In this document: positions 46,301-56,520 of the stretch, in pieces
Layout: the number at the start of each line of letters is the position of its first letter
Numbering within the stretch: position 1 is the first letter of the stretch
NCBI RefSeq assembly: GCF_016097555.1
Contig: NC_054701.1
Coordinates: forward strand, 37,960,492 to 38,024,491
Origin: Gigantopelta aegis
Taxonomy: Eukaryota; Mollusca; Gastropoda; Neomphalida; Peltospiridae
Direction of reading: 5' to 3'
DNA: 64,000 bases
Translations under genes and position numbers: made by a program
The notes under the pieces: generated by a model
Seen by the model: only the letters and a program-made list of their open reading frames with translations
Told to the model about the DNA's origin: nothing
Databases searched by the model: none

Positions 46301-49300
46301 CACATTTTATTTTACGGTTATATGGCGTCAGACATATGGTTAAGGACCACACATATATTGAGACAGGAAACCCACTGTCGCCACTTCATGGGCTACTCTT
46401 TTCGATTAGCAGCAAGGGATCTTTTATATGCACCATCCCACAGACAGGATAGTACATACCACGGCCTTTGTTACACCAGTTATGGAGCACTGGATGGAAC
46501 GAGAAATAGCCCAATGGGTCCACCGACGGAATACATATTGCTTCTGTTAATAAAGGGCTTGAAATAGCAGCCTGTGAAAAGCAGTCCAATTTTAGACCCT
46601 AGCTGCAGGTGAAATAGAAATTCACCTGCTAAAACTACAAAAAAAATCGGAGGTCATTTTTCAAGAGACAGATGTATGTATGTATGCAGGGCTTCTAGAA
46701 TTTTATAAAAATCCACTAGCCATGGGATTGGTGATTTTAAAAATGTACTAGCCATGATTAAAAATGTACTAGTCCTACTTTAAATAAATACAATTTTACA
46801 AATAGTAATAAACAAATATGTCACCTAAAGAGGGAGATTGAGCTTAAAAATCCTTAGATTGGGGTAGAAAGAGGGGGCAAGATATTCATATTTACAAAAA
46901 GCATTTGACAAGGGGTTTTTTTCCACTAGCCATCAGGCTAGTTATACTAATTATTTACTAGCTCAACACTGAATATTACTAGCCATGGGAGTGGGGCTAC
47001 CATAATCTAGAAGCCCTGGTATGATCATCTCATGTGCTGTTATATCTTAATTCCATAATGCTTTAAAGTATATTTTTCAGAGGTCCTAATTTTCCACACA
47101 CTGTTCCAAACCTTCCCTTTTCACACCATTGTTGTCTTATTTCCAACCGGTCATATAATTTTGTTAGCAGAATTTATTTTTATTGGCGTGTACGGTGTAT
47201 CACCACTGATTAGCTTTCCCTTTACCTTTGTTTAGTAACAATACTGTACATGTGTAATTTTAACATACTCAGCCTCTGCTTCGGCATCTTGCATTGCTGT
47301 GTTGTAAAGACTTCTTAACTTGTTCTTGTAGTAAGGAGTGACTGCAAGAATATAAAAACAGAAAAATACTGACTAACATCTAATAACAATGAAGTTACAC
47401 AATTACCAAGTTCAGTAAACCATTGCATTGTTTCTAAGGTCTGAAATAGTTATTGGTCGCATAATCAGAGACTTAATTCTTACAGCAACTTGGTTAACAG
47501 TTGATGCCAAGCAGACAATTTTTATTAAATGTAGTTCAAACAACAGTCATGTTGTTATAATAAACTACTACCATGTCGGTCACAAAAACAAGAAACAAAA
47601 AAAGAAAGACATGTTTTATTTAACGATGCTATCAACACATTTTATTTACGGTTATATGGCGTCAAACATATGGTTAAGGACCACACAGATGAGAGAGGAA
47701 ACCTGCTGTTGCTACTTCATGGGCTACTCTTTTCGATTAGCAGCTAGGGATCTTTTATATGCTTCATCCCACAGACAGGGTAGTACATACCACGGCCTTT
47801 GATATAACAGTGTACTGGCTTGAACGAGAAATAGCACAATGGGCCCACAGACAGGGATCGATCCCAGACTGACTGCACAGCAAGTGCTGTACCACTGGGC
47901 TACGTCCCACCCCTCGCCACAAAAACATGTCACTTTATAGAAGAAATAATCTGTGTACTACAGTATTACATCAATGAGCTCAACCAAAAATACTCCCAAC
48001 TGCTACCCTTATAAGCAAACTGTATAAAAGAAAAGCTAACATAACCAACTACTACCAGTTGCTGACATGCTTCTCCTGGTGTACCGAAGGACCAACAAAC
48101 TAAGTAGACCAATCAGGTGAAACTTAATGACAGAAACTCATCAAGAACATATTAGAACCAAACAGCCTACCACATTCAAGCCACTGGGAAACGTCATGAA
48201 ATCAAAACCAAAAAGCCTTTTTAAGGGCCAACAACAACCACCAGCCTCCTGGGAACTGTCTAGAACAACCTGCAATCACATCAACCAAAAGCCCTTTTAA
48301 ACAGACACATCCACTTCTTAACCAAAATATTCTAAATTAAGTGTCCAATCGCCTAAAGAAATTGTAATGCAACAGCATGAATCATGTTCAGGTTGAATAT
48401 TCCTTTAAGGGAAACATTGCAAATTGAACTGGACTGCCTGTATTCCTTTGTGCTGGCCTGTTTGAGTAATCCGTATCCAAAACTGTGCATTTTCTGGGTG
48501 TTTCATATAGGCCATTTTAAAAATAATTACTTAAAAAGGCTCATTTAATTTGAGAGTAAAAGAGCATAGATGGTGCACTATTTAATGGCAAGATGATGCT
48601 AGACTATTGAGACATGGCATAGTGCCACACTAAAACACTTTAGAAAAAACACTATCTACATCATTGCTGGTTGTCGCATGTATGTGCGGATCAGTGCACC
48701 GAGAAAAAAGTTGCTTACAATCATGCAATTTCAACTGCATGCAACAAAGTTGCAAAGGTCTGCAGTGGTCTTAACAAAGCCCTATATGCTGCTACAATAA
48801 TACCCACTTCTTTGTTCTTGCTGCATCCTTTCATGTGTCTTTGAGATGTTTGTCAAATTGTGCTCACCCCTGGATCTCTCTTCCTAGAAATAAAATATTA
48901 ACAATTTTTAAATTCCATCTGAACCTTGTGGATCAATCAATATAAATATTTCAACAAATCTTATATCCTGTTCAAGAGTAATCAGGTATTACATTAATTA
49001 TTAATCACCTAGTGAACATCTGGGTGTGTCGTACAAATGCTGTATGCACCTGCTGATGTATACTAGTTTCTAAATGACATTATTTCAGTAACCAACATCA
49101 TCTTCCCTGGTCTTAGCTAGGTCTGTGCATTTCCATGTCTCGCCGGGTTATGTTAAAGTAATTGTTAGATTTTATGTTATTAAAACATGGGTAATAAATA
49201 AAATATAACACTTGTTTTCACTAGATATCATTTCTACAAAATATGACAAGTTCCCATGATATCTGACTGAACAAAAGTAACCAGGTATTATATTAATTAT

Positions 49301-49486
49301 TACACCGATTCATAATCCCACCTGAACCTCATGTATCAAACGATACAGTTCTTTCAACAAGTCCTTTATCTTGTTCTCGGCAGCAGCTGCTGTGGTGCTA
49401 GGTTTATCTTCTGCTGGGGCAGGACTTGTGCAAGCTGCATTAGACTGGGGACCACCCCCACCAGAGGCAGTTTTGTTTCTTCCCAT
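40377..49486 (-). CDS. SGF29: SGF29 (CCDC101), SAGA-associated tandem-Tudor H3K4me3 reader
   Basis: Exons in transcript order: 49486-49322, 48883-48808, 47341-47269, 45669-45605, 45088-44983, 44100-43915, 42790-42697, 41781-41713, 40493-40377. All phases match and all introns are GT-AG; 316 residues (human protein 293). A Gly/Ala-rich N-terminus is longer than in human. Residues 36-140 are a predicted coiled coil with the conserved EERSRGEHNL and ADAEAE-like blocks. Residues about 165-310 are the tandem Tudor domain: DKVAARVK, WILAEVVSFNP, VDDID, WKANPETDPEALF, LYPQTTCFYRA, DDYSVLFEDTSY, VAQRYIVVCKE. Residues known in human to hold H3 Ala1 (D194, D196) and the H3K4me3 cage (Y238, Y245, F264) are present here as D216, D218, Y261, Y268 and F287. 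SGF29 brings the SAGA/ATAC acetyltransferase to active promoters in the nucleus. Start: first ATG in frame after a 5' UTR splice acceptor. Confidence 0.97.
40654..41474. mobile_element. Non-autonomous DNA transposon in the last SGF29 intron but one
   Basis: It lies in the 40494-41712 intron. The ends are inverted: TACTGTATATTGCCGTGTAT then TAGCCGAC, and the complement GTCGGCTAATACACGGCAAT then ATACGGTA. Sub-terminal TGTATAAGCCGA motifs recur (40687, 40746, 41398). About 820 bp; a 78-codon frame inside has no recognised domain. Superfamily not assigned. Confidence 0.75.
42061..42725. repeat. 71-bp tandem array that copies an SGF29 exon end
   Basis: About eight units 71 bp apart (AACATACTGTTCTCTTAGGA, then AATAATGCTTCACTGTAG, GGTTATAATAATGAAACC), with markers at 42148, 42219, 42290, 42361, 42432, 42502, 42572 and 42644. 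The last 29 bases of the SGF29 exon at 42697-42790 with its donor are the same sequence: on the minus strand each unit reads GAAGCATTATTTCCTAAG, then RGAACA and a GTATGT donor. The array therefore starts in coding sequence and runs into the intron. Confidence 0.93.
43505..43677. repeat. Foldback element, near-perfect hairpin in an SGF29 intron
   Basis: The arms are about 80 bases (43511-43590 and 43591-43673) and differ at few positions: ACAGAACTTCACATACGTTG pairs with TATGTGAAGTTCTGT, and TTATTTTGCGAAAGAA with TTCTTTCGCAAAATAA. The centre is GACTGCTACGCAGTC. No coding capacity. Confidence 0.85.
46270..46533 (-). repeat. SINE family A, head truncated
   Basis: Minus-oriented: GGAAATGTTTTATTTAACAA, AAACCCACTGTCGCCACTTC, GATTAGCAGCAAGGGATCTT, CCACAGACAGGATAGTACAT and GAACGAGAAATAGCCCAATG, stopping inside the head at about 46533. 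SGF29 intron between the coiled-coil exons. Confidence 0.88.
46687..47018. mobile_element. hAT-like MITE
   Basis: Terminal inverted repeat CAGGGCTTCTAGAATTTTAT on the left and ATAATCTAGAAGCCCTG on the right. Many CACTAGCCATGG/ACTAGCCATG motifs lie inside in the same orientation. GTATG lies on both sides, possibly part of a target duplication. CAGGG termini fit hAT elements; 332 bp, non-coding. Confidence 0.7.
47600..47917 (-). repeat. SINE family A
   Basis: Minus-oriented, from AAAGAAAGACATGTTTTATT to GGGCTACGTCCCACCCCTC. The B-box region reads GGGATCGATCCCAGACTGAC. SGF29 intron 2. Confidence 0.9.
47918..48807. other. Rest of SGF29 intron 2
   Basis: No exon or known repeat seen. A stretch of A/C-rich sequence (48000-48310) with recurrent CAACCA and AGCCTTTTTA words looks like worn tandem sequence. 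Confidence 0.4.
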
Positions 49487-49517
49487 CATACATTTAAGTG
49501 TAGTGTCAGTTCATAAT
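49487..49517 (-). other. SGF29: SGF29 5' UTR start of exon 2, with splice acceptor
   Basis: On the minus strand TCCTGTTTCAG ends at 49518 and is a good acceptor 31 bases before the start codon. An out-of-frame ATG lies 7 bases before the start. This implies an upstream non-coding exon that I could not place with certainty; 51560-51700 is the likeliest area. Confidence 0.55.
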
Positions 49518-49949
49518 CTGAAACAGGATAAACATTTTAAATATCATATAATGGCTCACAGGGCCAACTCTGGCACTCGCCAAATTTGCCAGCTGCATAT
49601 TTTCAAAACAACTTGCAAATTTGCCAAAATAATTCCAGAATTTTTTGTGTACGCCAGTGGAGAAGTACATCTACAAATCTACTTTGGCCAGCACTTGTCC
49701 ACCAATATTTTCACGTCTAAATATGTCATTAGTAGTACAACCGTGGACAATGTTTTTGATGGCTTAAAATTAAACAGCATTTTTTTTTTTTTTTACTTTT
49801 CACTAGAACCATTGAGGTATATTTTTCTTGTCTGAGATAAGTTTTACTTGTCAAGACAAATAGACAAATGCCTATTTCGAATGCTGTAACTGATAGTTTG
49901 TTATAATTTGTATTCATTTAATTTTTGCATAGGAGCATCAGGTTTCTTC

Positions 49950-51310
49950 ATGTAGCATCAGAACTGGTTAACAACATGTAAGTTTAGTGGCATGTTCAAC
50001 TCAGAATAATCAAACTAAAGGTCTGTGGCATCAGATTTATGAGGGGAAAAAATTTATATATTATTATTCTATTTACTATTATAATATATATGTGAGAATA
50101 ATGTTTGAGATGACTTTATGCAATACTTCAGCAATCATTGACAACCAAATGGTAGCCAGCTACTGTATCTGAAATGCGAATTTGTTCTTAAATCTGATGC
50201 CACAGACCTTTAGTTTGATTATTCTCAAGTTGAGCGTGCATGATATGACCACTAAACATCAGCACGACAGTCGAGTCACGTCTCCACACATTTTGTCCTA
50301 CGTTAGCACAACAATAATGGTCGAAATGGAGTGTGACATAGGGGCATCAGGTTTCTTCATTTAAAGTCCGAACCAAATTGTTAACTACAATAAATTGCTC
50401 TCCTACATTTATTTTTCATTGTATTTTACCCACATTTTGTCCAGATAGAAATCCTGGAAAAAAACATTACAATGACACAGATTCCACACACACCAGATGA
50501 TAACTATGTCACCTATATTGACTTCGCTGAGATTGCATAGGGCAAAAAGCATGTAATTTTGTGTGGGCTGCCATTTTGCCTTTTTATGGAATACTCTCCA
50601 AGAGGGGTGAAAGGATATGACTTAATCTAACAATGTCATAATGCGTTTTAATTTTTTTTAAAGAAGGTTATTTTTGTTTAAAGACACCACTAGAGCATAT
50701 TGATGTCATATTAATTAAGTCACATACTTCGGTGGCTTTTATCCCTCTTGAAGAGTATTCCATAAAAATGTAAAATGGCAGACGGCAAAAAACTGCACAT
50801 ATTTTGCCGTATGCGATCTCAGTCTCAGCTAAGTCAATATACGGTCTCATATGTGGAATCTGTGTCACTGTAATGGACATAATTTGGGGCAAATGTAATG
50901 GTAATTAAAGATAGGAGAGTAATTGGCATGAGTTCGGCCCGTAACCTCCTTTCATTGGTTAGGGTAGTTTTGGGGATAGGGTCTTTAGAGACTTTGATAT
51001 AGAGGGGTACATGTCAAACTCTTTCCAAGTAATTTATCTTAGTTGTTAACAATTTGGTTCAGACTTTAGTGTTGATACCTGTTACCAACATAAGTTTAAT
51101 GTCTCGGGAATAATCAGAACTTAGTTCATCAATATAAACTCGAATGTAAGTGCACATTGAGTACTTACATTCGAGTTTATCTTGAACTAATCAGAGCTAA
51201 AGTATGTGCCATATAATGTAGCATCAGATTTAGGACAAAATGTGTATTTCAGACACAGTAGCTGGCTACCATTTGGTGGTCGACGACCGCCGAAGTATTA
51301 CAGACAGTCA
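49950..51310. repeat. Large nested inverted repeat (foldback) in presumed SGF29 5' intron
   Basis: Paired segments, inside out: 50466-50650 with 50706-50882 (GACACAGATTCCAC against GTGGAATCTGTGTC; TTTTTATGGAATACTC against GAGTATTCCATAAAAA); 50366-50410 with 50912-51090 (CCGAACCAAATTGTTAAC against GTTAACAATTTGGTTC); 50125-50205 with 51213-51290 (ACCAAATGGTAGCCAGCTAC against GTAGCTGGCTACCATTTGGT). A smaller inverted pair lies at 49997-50035 and 50195-50230 (AATCAAACTAAAGGTCTGTG). The centre (50668-50710) is a piece of a SINE family B tail. Confidence 0.85.
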
Positions 51311-51559
51311 GAGACAGAGTCACCGAGTCTCAGAGCATGAGAGTGAATGTGACTCACTGACTGCCACTAGTGGCACTAGTCTACTGTCACTTCAACAGTT
51401 TAAGGAGAGTTGACCTACTTCCAAGCTCACCCAAATACTCCAATGTTACCCGAAGTTAACTTATACATAATAGTCTTCTAGAATAAATATTTTAACAAAT
51501 AATGCTGCAAGATATGCAATGCATATCAAGAATACAAAAAATCCTTACACAGACAAACA

Positions 51560-51700
51560 AAAACAAAAAGAGTCAATCTTCAAACCGGAAGTGTTTATTC
51601 TTTGTCACTTTGCGGTAATTTCTTCTGTTCCAAAAAGCACCGGTGGTGACTTGTATTTAATCCGCCTAGTCTGGAGGGACGTAAATATGTGGTTCAGTAT
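51560..51700. promoter_or_regulatory. Candidate SGF29 promoter
   Basis: An ACCGGAAGTG motif (51584-51593) matches the ETS-family core, frequent in promoters of housekeeping chromatin genes. It lies about 2.1 kb upstream of the SGF29 start, beyond the inverted repeat. No TATA box seen. A weak call based on one motif and position. Confidence 0.25.
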
Positions 51701-52185
51701 TGACTTAATGTGCCCCGTGCACTATTAATTCGCCTACAGATGACTCGGGACGATTCGTCTACCATCAAAAATAACTGTTGGACGATTCGTCCACTAGATT
51801 ATTCTTATCAGTTATTTAACTGACTAAATAAATGTACGTACACTTCGTCCAGGCATTAAATACTTAATAAGAGAATAACTAATATCGCTAAAATTAAATC
51901 CTATATCCGTGAAATAAGGAAAGAAAACATTTACAAATATATATAAATCTTCAAGAAAATCTTACAGATTTATAAATCTGAAATTTTTAATTTCTCTTCC
52001 TTCTGTTTCCCAGAAAACAAAGATAAACAGAAGGAAGAGCACGTAGGACAGTGGAAATAGGAGAAAGAAGAAGTAGAACCAAGATTAAGATAAAAGTCAG
52101 AGAATAGAACGAAGGGAAAGAGGAACAAGAAAAAGAAGAAGCATGGATAAATAGAAAATAAACTAAAATAGAAGAGAAATAGAAG
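51700..52185. other. Intergenic, no gene seen
   Basis: GATTCGTC motifs repeat at 51752 and 51784. The rest is purine-rich and AT-rich without coding signal. Confidence 0.4.
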
Positions 52186-52186
52186 A

Positions 52187-52495
52187 AAGAAAGAAAGAAA
52201 TGTTTTATTTAATGACGCACTCAACACATTATATATGTCAGACATATGGTTAAGAACCGCACAGATATTGAGAGAGGAAACCTGCTGTCGCCACTTCATG
52301 GGCCACTCTTAGCAGCTAGGGATCTTTTATGTGCACCATCCCACAGACAGGGTAGTACATACCACGGCCTTTGATATACCAGTCGTGGTGCACTGGCTGG
52401 AACGAGAAACAGCCCAATGGGCCCACCGACGGGGATCGATCCCACACCGACCGCGCATCTAGCAAGCGCTTTACCACTGGGCTACGTCCCGCCCC
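52187..52495 (-). repeat. SINE family A, full length
   Basis: Minus-oriented from AAGAAAGAAATGTTTTATTT to GGGCTACGTCCCGCCCC. The B-box region GGGATCGATCCCACACCGAC and A-box region are intact. It sits in the middle of a purine-rich tract (52000-52800). Confidence 0.92.
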
Positions 52496-53411
52496 TAGAA
52501 TAAAGATAACAAGGACAGTGAAAATAGGAGATAGAAAAAATAAATAGGAAAAAGAATAAGAGAAAAGAAAGGCAAAGGAAATAAACAGAGAGAAAAGGAA
52601 ATAACAGATAAACTGGAAGGAGGAGAGAAAATACAACAGGCAGAGAAAAGAAAACAAATGAACAAAATACAAGAGAAAAATAGACAAAAGAATAAATAGA
52701 AAGATGGGAATATGAATCGAAGACAGATGTAAAATAAAAGATATGATAAGGAGACAGAAAAATAATGACGAGAATGAAAATGTAAAGAACAAAAGAGAAA
52801 AACGTAGGGGACTGTCAGGGGCCTGCTTTACATTGCGTGGGGAAGTTTTACCCCTGTGAGAATAAGTCCCATACTATTAACGATTTATCACATGATTTGG
52901 TCAGACTGATGAAATGTTAACCCACGGTCAAGTCATAGCTTTTATCGTGCACACTCAGAACAAGCTGTTGTAGCACACGCCTGGCATGGGCGTCTTTCAT
53001 CGGCTCCTCTGTCCAGGACAGGAAAGGGTTTAGTGTGGGTGGTGGGAGAAGAGAGGGGGTCGCCTGCACTAGGATGTGCAAGGAAGCACAAGTAGTCCGA
53101 CCAGGGTCGGTAGCGGGCGAGGGTTGGTTTTGGTGCTATTATCCTAAATTTGTAAAGTCAAATAAAAAATGTTGCGTAATTTCTTGAAGGTAATTTTGTC
53201 GCATAATTTAGAACAGTTAATCGAAATTAAAAATGGAGCTAATTGGTTGATTTGAATTAGTTGATGAAAAGATAATTCCTTGCTAGAACCTTTTGGGATT
53301 GGGTAAAGTGGGACGGAATTATTTGTCTGATTCCCTCTGGGCGTGAATGCAAGTGCGCATGCGTATTAGGGATATAGTTTTCTTTTGCCTGACTCCCTAT
53401 CGAACGTAGGG
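52496..53411. other. Purine-rich tract and intergenic sequence
   Basis: 52496-52800 is a long AGAAA/GAAAA-rich tract that continues the one left of the SINE; its complement gives an open frame of Phe/Leu/Ser that I do not consider a gene. 52800-53400 shows no recognised feature. Confidence 0.5.
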
Positions 53412-53745
53412 GCGAGACGTAGCCCAGTGGTAAAGTGCTCGCTTGATGCGCGGTCGGTTTGGAATCGATCCCCCGTCAGTGGGCCCATTGGGCTATTTCT
53501 CGCTCCAGCCAATGCACCACGACTGGTACACCAAAGACCGTGGTATGTGCTATCCTGTCTATGGGATGGTGCATATAAAAGATCCCTTGCTGCTAATCGA
53601 AAAGAGTAACCCATGAATTGGCGACAGCGAGTTTCCTCCCTCAGTATCTGTGTGGTCCTTAACCATATGTTCGACGCCATATAGCCGTGAATAAAATGTG
53701 ATGAGTGCGTCGTTAAATAAAACATTTCCTTCCTTCCTTCCCTAT
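53412..53745 (+). repeat. SINE family A, full length
   Basis: From GAGACGTAGCCCAGTGGTAA to GTTAAATAAAACATTTCC and a (CTTC)n tail. Head, middle and body all present. Confidence 0.92.
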
Positions 53746-54370
53746 GGAACGTGCTGGGCCATTAGAAGTAGTTCGGATGCATTGTTATCATTAGTCAATG
53801 CATCCTGTGTGGTAGTGATGTATTTAATGTGTGTGCTGTATTATTGTTGTTACTTAATTATGTATATTTAGGCTGTACCTATATTGTCCTATGTCCCTAA
53901 TCGTAAACCAAACGTCAACTTCACCCGAAGAAAAAAAGTTTCCTCTTCTCTTGGATTTAAAGAAACATAAGGAGAGGGAAAGAATTAAATACAGAGTTAA
54001 TATGTATAAAAAAAATTCTTAGATACAGAAATAGTGTAATACATTGGCAACATAATATATTTTATAGTGTAATACATATACAATAATTCGAAATATATAC
54101 ATTTCAAAACTATGTTTAAATACAGAATTAAAATTGTCAATAAAAATACATATTTTTTTAATAACAGACACTTTTGGAAAAGTGATTAAAGAATTGTTTC
54201 CATTTGAAGGTGTTTGGCCTAGTACTGTAGTATTTACCTATGTATAATTCCCTTAAAATATGGACACTGAAATCGATAATGAAATTCATCACATGACATA
54301 TGTAGGCCTACGTGTAGGCCTTTAATGAATTATTAGTATTGCAAAGTAACGTCAATCGTTTTGTGACGCA
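53746..54370. other. Intergenic, no gene seen
   Basis: AT-rich; no coding or repeat signal recognised. Confidence 0.5.
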
Positions 54371-54372
54371 AT

Positions 54373-54975
54373 GTGCCTGCACCAGCCGCACCCACACCAA
54401 CGGGTCCGAAGAGAAAGAAGAGGAAGAGGAAACGCGCGCCAGAGGCGGAAAATGGGAGGACAAAGTTGGTGGCTAAACAACCAACGGCGACCACTTCTGT
54501 TAAACCACCCCCGGTCAGGAACGAGCAACCAACGGAAGCCGATCCGGGAAACGCGTCAAGGGCGAACCGGGGAGGGGAGGGTACCAAAACTGGCGGCTCA
54601 ACCGCCAGCGACGGCCCCTTTTACCCAACCGCCACCTGTGGAGCCCATGGGTGACCATCCGGCAAGTTCTACAGCCTCGCCATCGCCGCACTCAACTCCT
54701 CGCAAGAGGGAGGCGGCCTCAAGCGGGCGCCGAATCAGCTGAAATTCATGCCGATGAAGACCCGAAGAGAAGAGTATACCATGGACTCCTACCGCAACAT
54801 GGACCCAGCACACACCGGACTCCTGACGAGGACACGGCAGGATGGTGTCTACAGACAAACCACCAGATGCTACGGATCATGCATGGAGAGGATGAATCCC
54901 ATCACTGTGAAGTCGTTTCCGGACTTGCCAAAGATCATCCACAACTTCAAGCCGTCATCTGGATCGCTGTAGATC
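54373..54975 (+). pseudogene. Unidentified GC-rich reading frame with one internal stop
   Basis: A single frame stays open over about 600 bp except for one TGA at 54652-54654, in sequence far richer in GC than its flanks. The first part encodes a Lys/Arg cluster (GPKRKKRKRKRAPE) and a Pro/Thr-rich segment. The second part has GKFYSLAIAALNSS, KTRREEYTMDSYRNMDPAH and PITVKSFPDLPKIIHNFK and ends at a TAG (54970-54972). The frame has no ATG before 54748 and no intron signals, so it could be a processed or broken gene copy, or an exon of a gene I cannot see. I do not recognise the protein. Confidence 0.35.
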
Positions 54976-55259
54976 GTCAACCTTTCCTACCTCTGCCTCC
55001 AGATAAGGGCGTAGTCAGACTTTAAACTGTTTGGCCGTAGTTACAAATTTTATGTTTATTTTTTTATAAATAGTCTGACGCACTTTATTTTGACAGCCCG
55101 TCTAAATTGCTCAAATCACCTTAAAACCCTTTCAGCCGAGCACTCTAATTTTATTTTTGGACCTAATTTTGTTTTGCCAGACATGGTAAAATGTATCAGC
55201 TATCTTCTTTGGCTTTAGGTCTCTGACATAACTTCTAAATACTTTATTCCAAATTCCGC

Positions 55260-55400
55260 CCATATCAAACTTACTCCCCCCCCCCCCCCCCCCCCCCTGG
55301 CCCGGACTTAATCACTGGCGACGTCAGAGGTTAAGCCCGAGACAGGCGTGTTCGAAACCTTCGTGGTATATGAACACGTAAAAAAGGTTCAAGTTCAAGC
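55260..55400 (+). repeat. C homopolymer and short interspersed repeat, copy 2
   Basis: A C run (55277-55297), then the same repeat as at 15574-15665 (CACTGGCGACGTCAGAGG, GACAGGCGTGTTCGAAACC, TTCGTGGTATATGAACACGT). Confidence 0.6.
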
Positions 55401-55544
55401 TGTCACGCCACTGTCGTACATTATATTAGAAACTGTATTAAGAAAAAAATGTCTGTGTCTTAGGACCAATAAAAATTAATATCAACTTATTGGGTTAGAG
55501 TGTTTTCGTCGTATATATATTTTTTGGTCTATAAATTATATATA

Positions 55545-56520
55545 TAAATAACTAGAAAATGACAAGTACGTTATATTTTCAATTTCTTTTATTTCTTAAT
55601 GAGAAACAACAGCCTGAAAAAAACTCACTGTTATCACGAAAAGATAACGTTAATGTTATGGAGCTCCATTTTGCTATTTATTCTTTATTTTTGTCACTGG
55701 CGTAACCAGGATTTCATATTGGGAATATGCACTCTAATAAACCCCTACCCTGGTAAGTCCTGTTGTAAGACAGGTCAATACATAAGGTGGATCATGGCTA
55801 CGTTTCTAAAAGTATGAATAAAAATACAATGTAAATAGACGGACGTATTCGAGTAAAGTAGTAAATTGAAGCGTTCTTAAAATTATAAAACATTCTGACG
55901 TTTTTGACGTTACGTAAACTGGTAGGAATACAGTGCGCTACATTGTTGAAATTAAATTCTGTAGTTTGATGCTAAATTGATTTTTTAATATTACCAATAA
56001 AATCCACAAGTGCGAATTACATTTTAAGTAAAATCGAATTGGAGCGAGTTGATCAACCATTGGACGTAAAATGACCCAATCACTTTTTTTTTTAATTGGG
56101 GTTGGGAGAAGGCTGTATATACAGCGAATGGGGCGAATTGATCTTGCATGGTATCAATAATTCCTTCCTTCGAGAAATACCGAATGCATAGTAAAACGGC
56201 GCCCTATAGTATTAAGTTCTAATTATAGCGTTATCTCTCATGAGTCCTGAAAGGATTCTTCTATGCTTGTCGTAAAACCTATCATTGCACCAGTTCTGTT
56301 TCAACATGTTCGTGTGTATCATTTTGGTAAGCACGCTATATTATTATGCTGTGTTGGAACAAATGTTAGTAAGAGTATTATGTTTAGCAATATCAAATTC
56401 CAATTCAGCTTTTTTAATTAAATTAAAATAATACACATTCCTAGTCTAATACAGTTTCATTCAAGTGATATATTCATTATGTTCTATATTAGTAATGTGG
56501 TATAAAATATGTACATATCC
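55545..56520 (+). repeat. Segmental duplication, copy 1: promoter and exon 1 of the prokineticin-like gene
   Basis: This stretch is repeated in the same orientation at 61143-62070. Shared blocks run throughout: GAAAATGACAAGTACGTT, CTCACTGTTATCACGAAAAG, GTTATGGAGCTCCATTTTGC, TTCTGTAGTTTGATGCTAA, CGGCGCCCTATAGT, TTAGCGTTATCTCTCATGAG-like, and exon 1 with its donor. Small insertions and deletions separate the copies. Confidence 0.93.
56100..56305 (+). promoter_or_regulatory. Putative core promoter and 5' UTR of the prokineticin-like gene
   Basis: A TATA-like GCTGTATATACAG (56112) sits about 190 bp before the start codon; the paralogue has GGCTTTATATGCAT at the same place. Between there and the ATG, 56190-56305 is the best-conserved part of the duplication (ACGGCGCCCTATAGT, TTAAGTTCTAATTATAGCG). 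Conservation and position suggest promoter plus 5' UTR; the exact transcription start is not determined. Confidence 0.4.

Noticed and set aside
52316-52792. 158-codon minus-strand frame rich in Phe and Leu that looks like a membrane protein
   Set aside because: It is the complement of a purine-rich tract joined to SINE sequence; the C-terminal part is the SINE itself.
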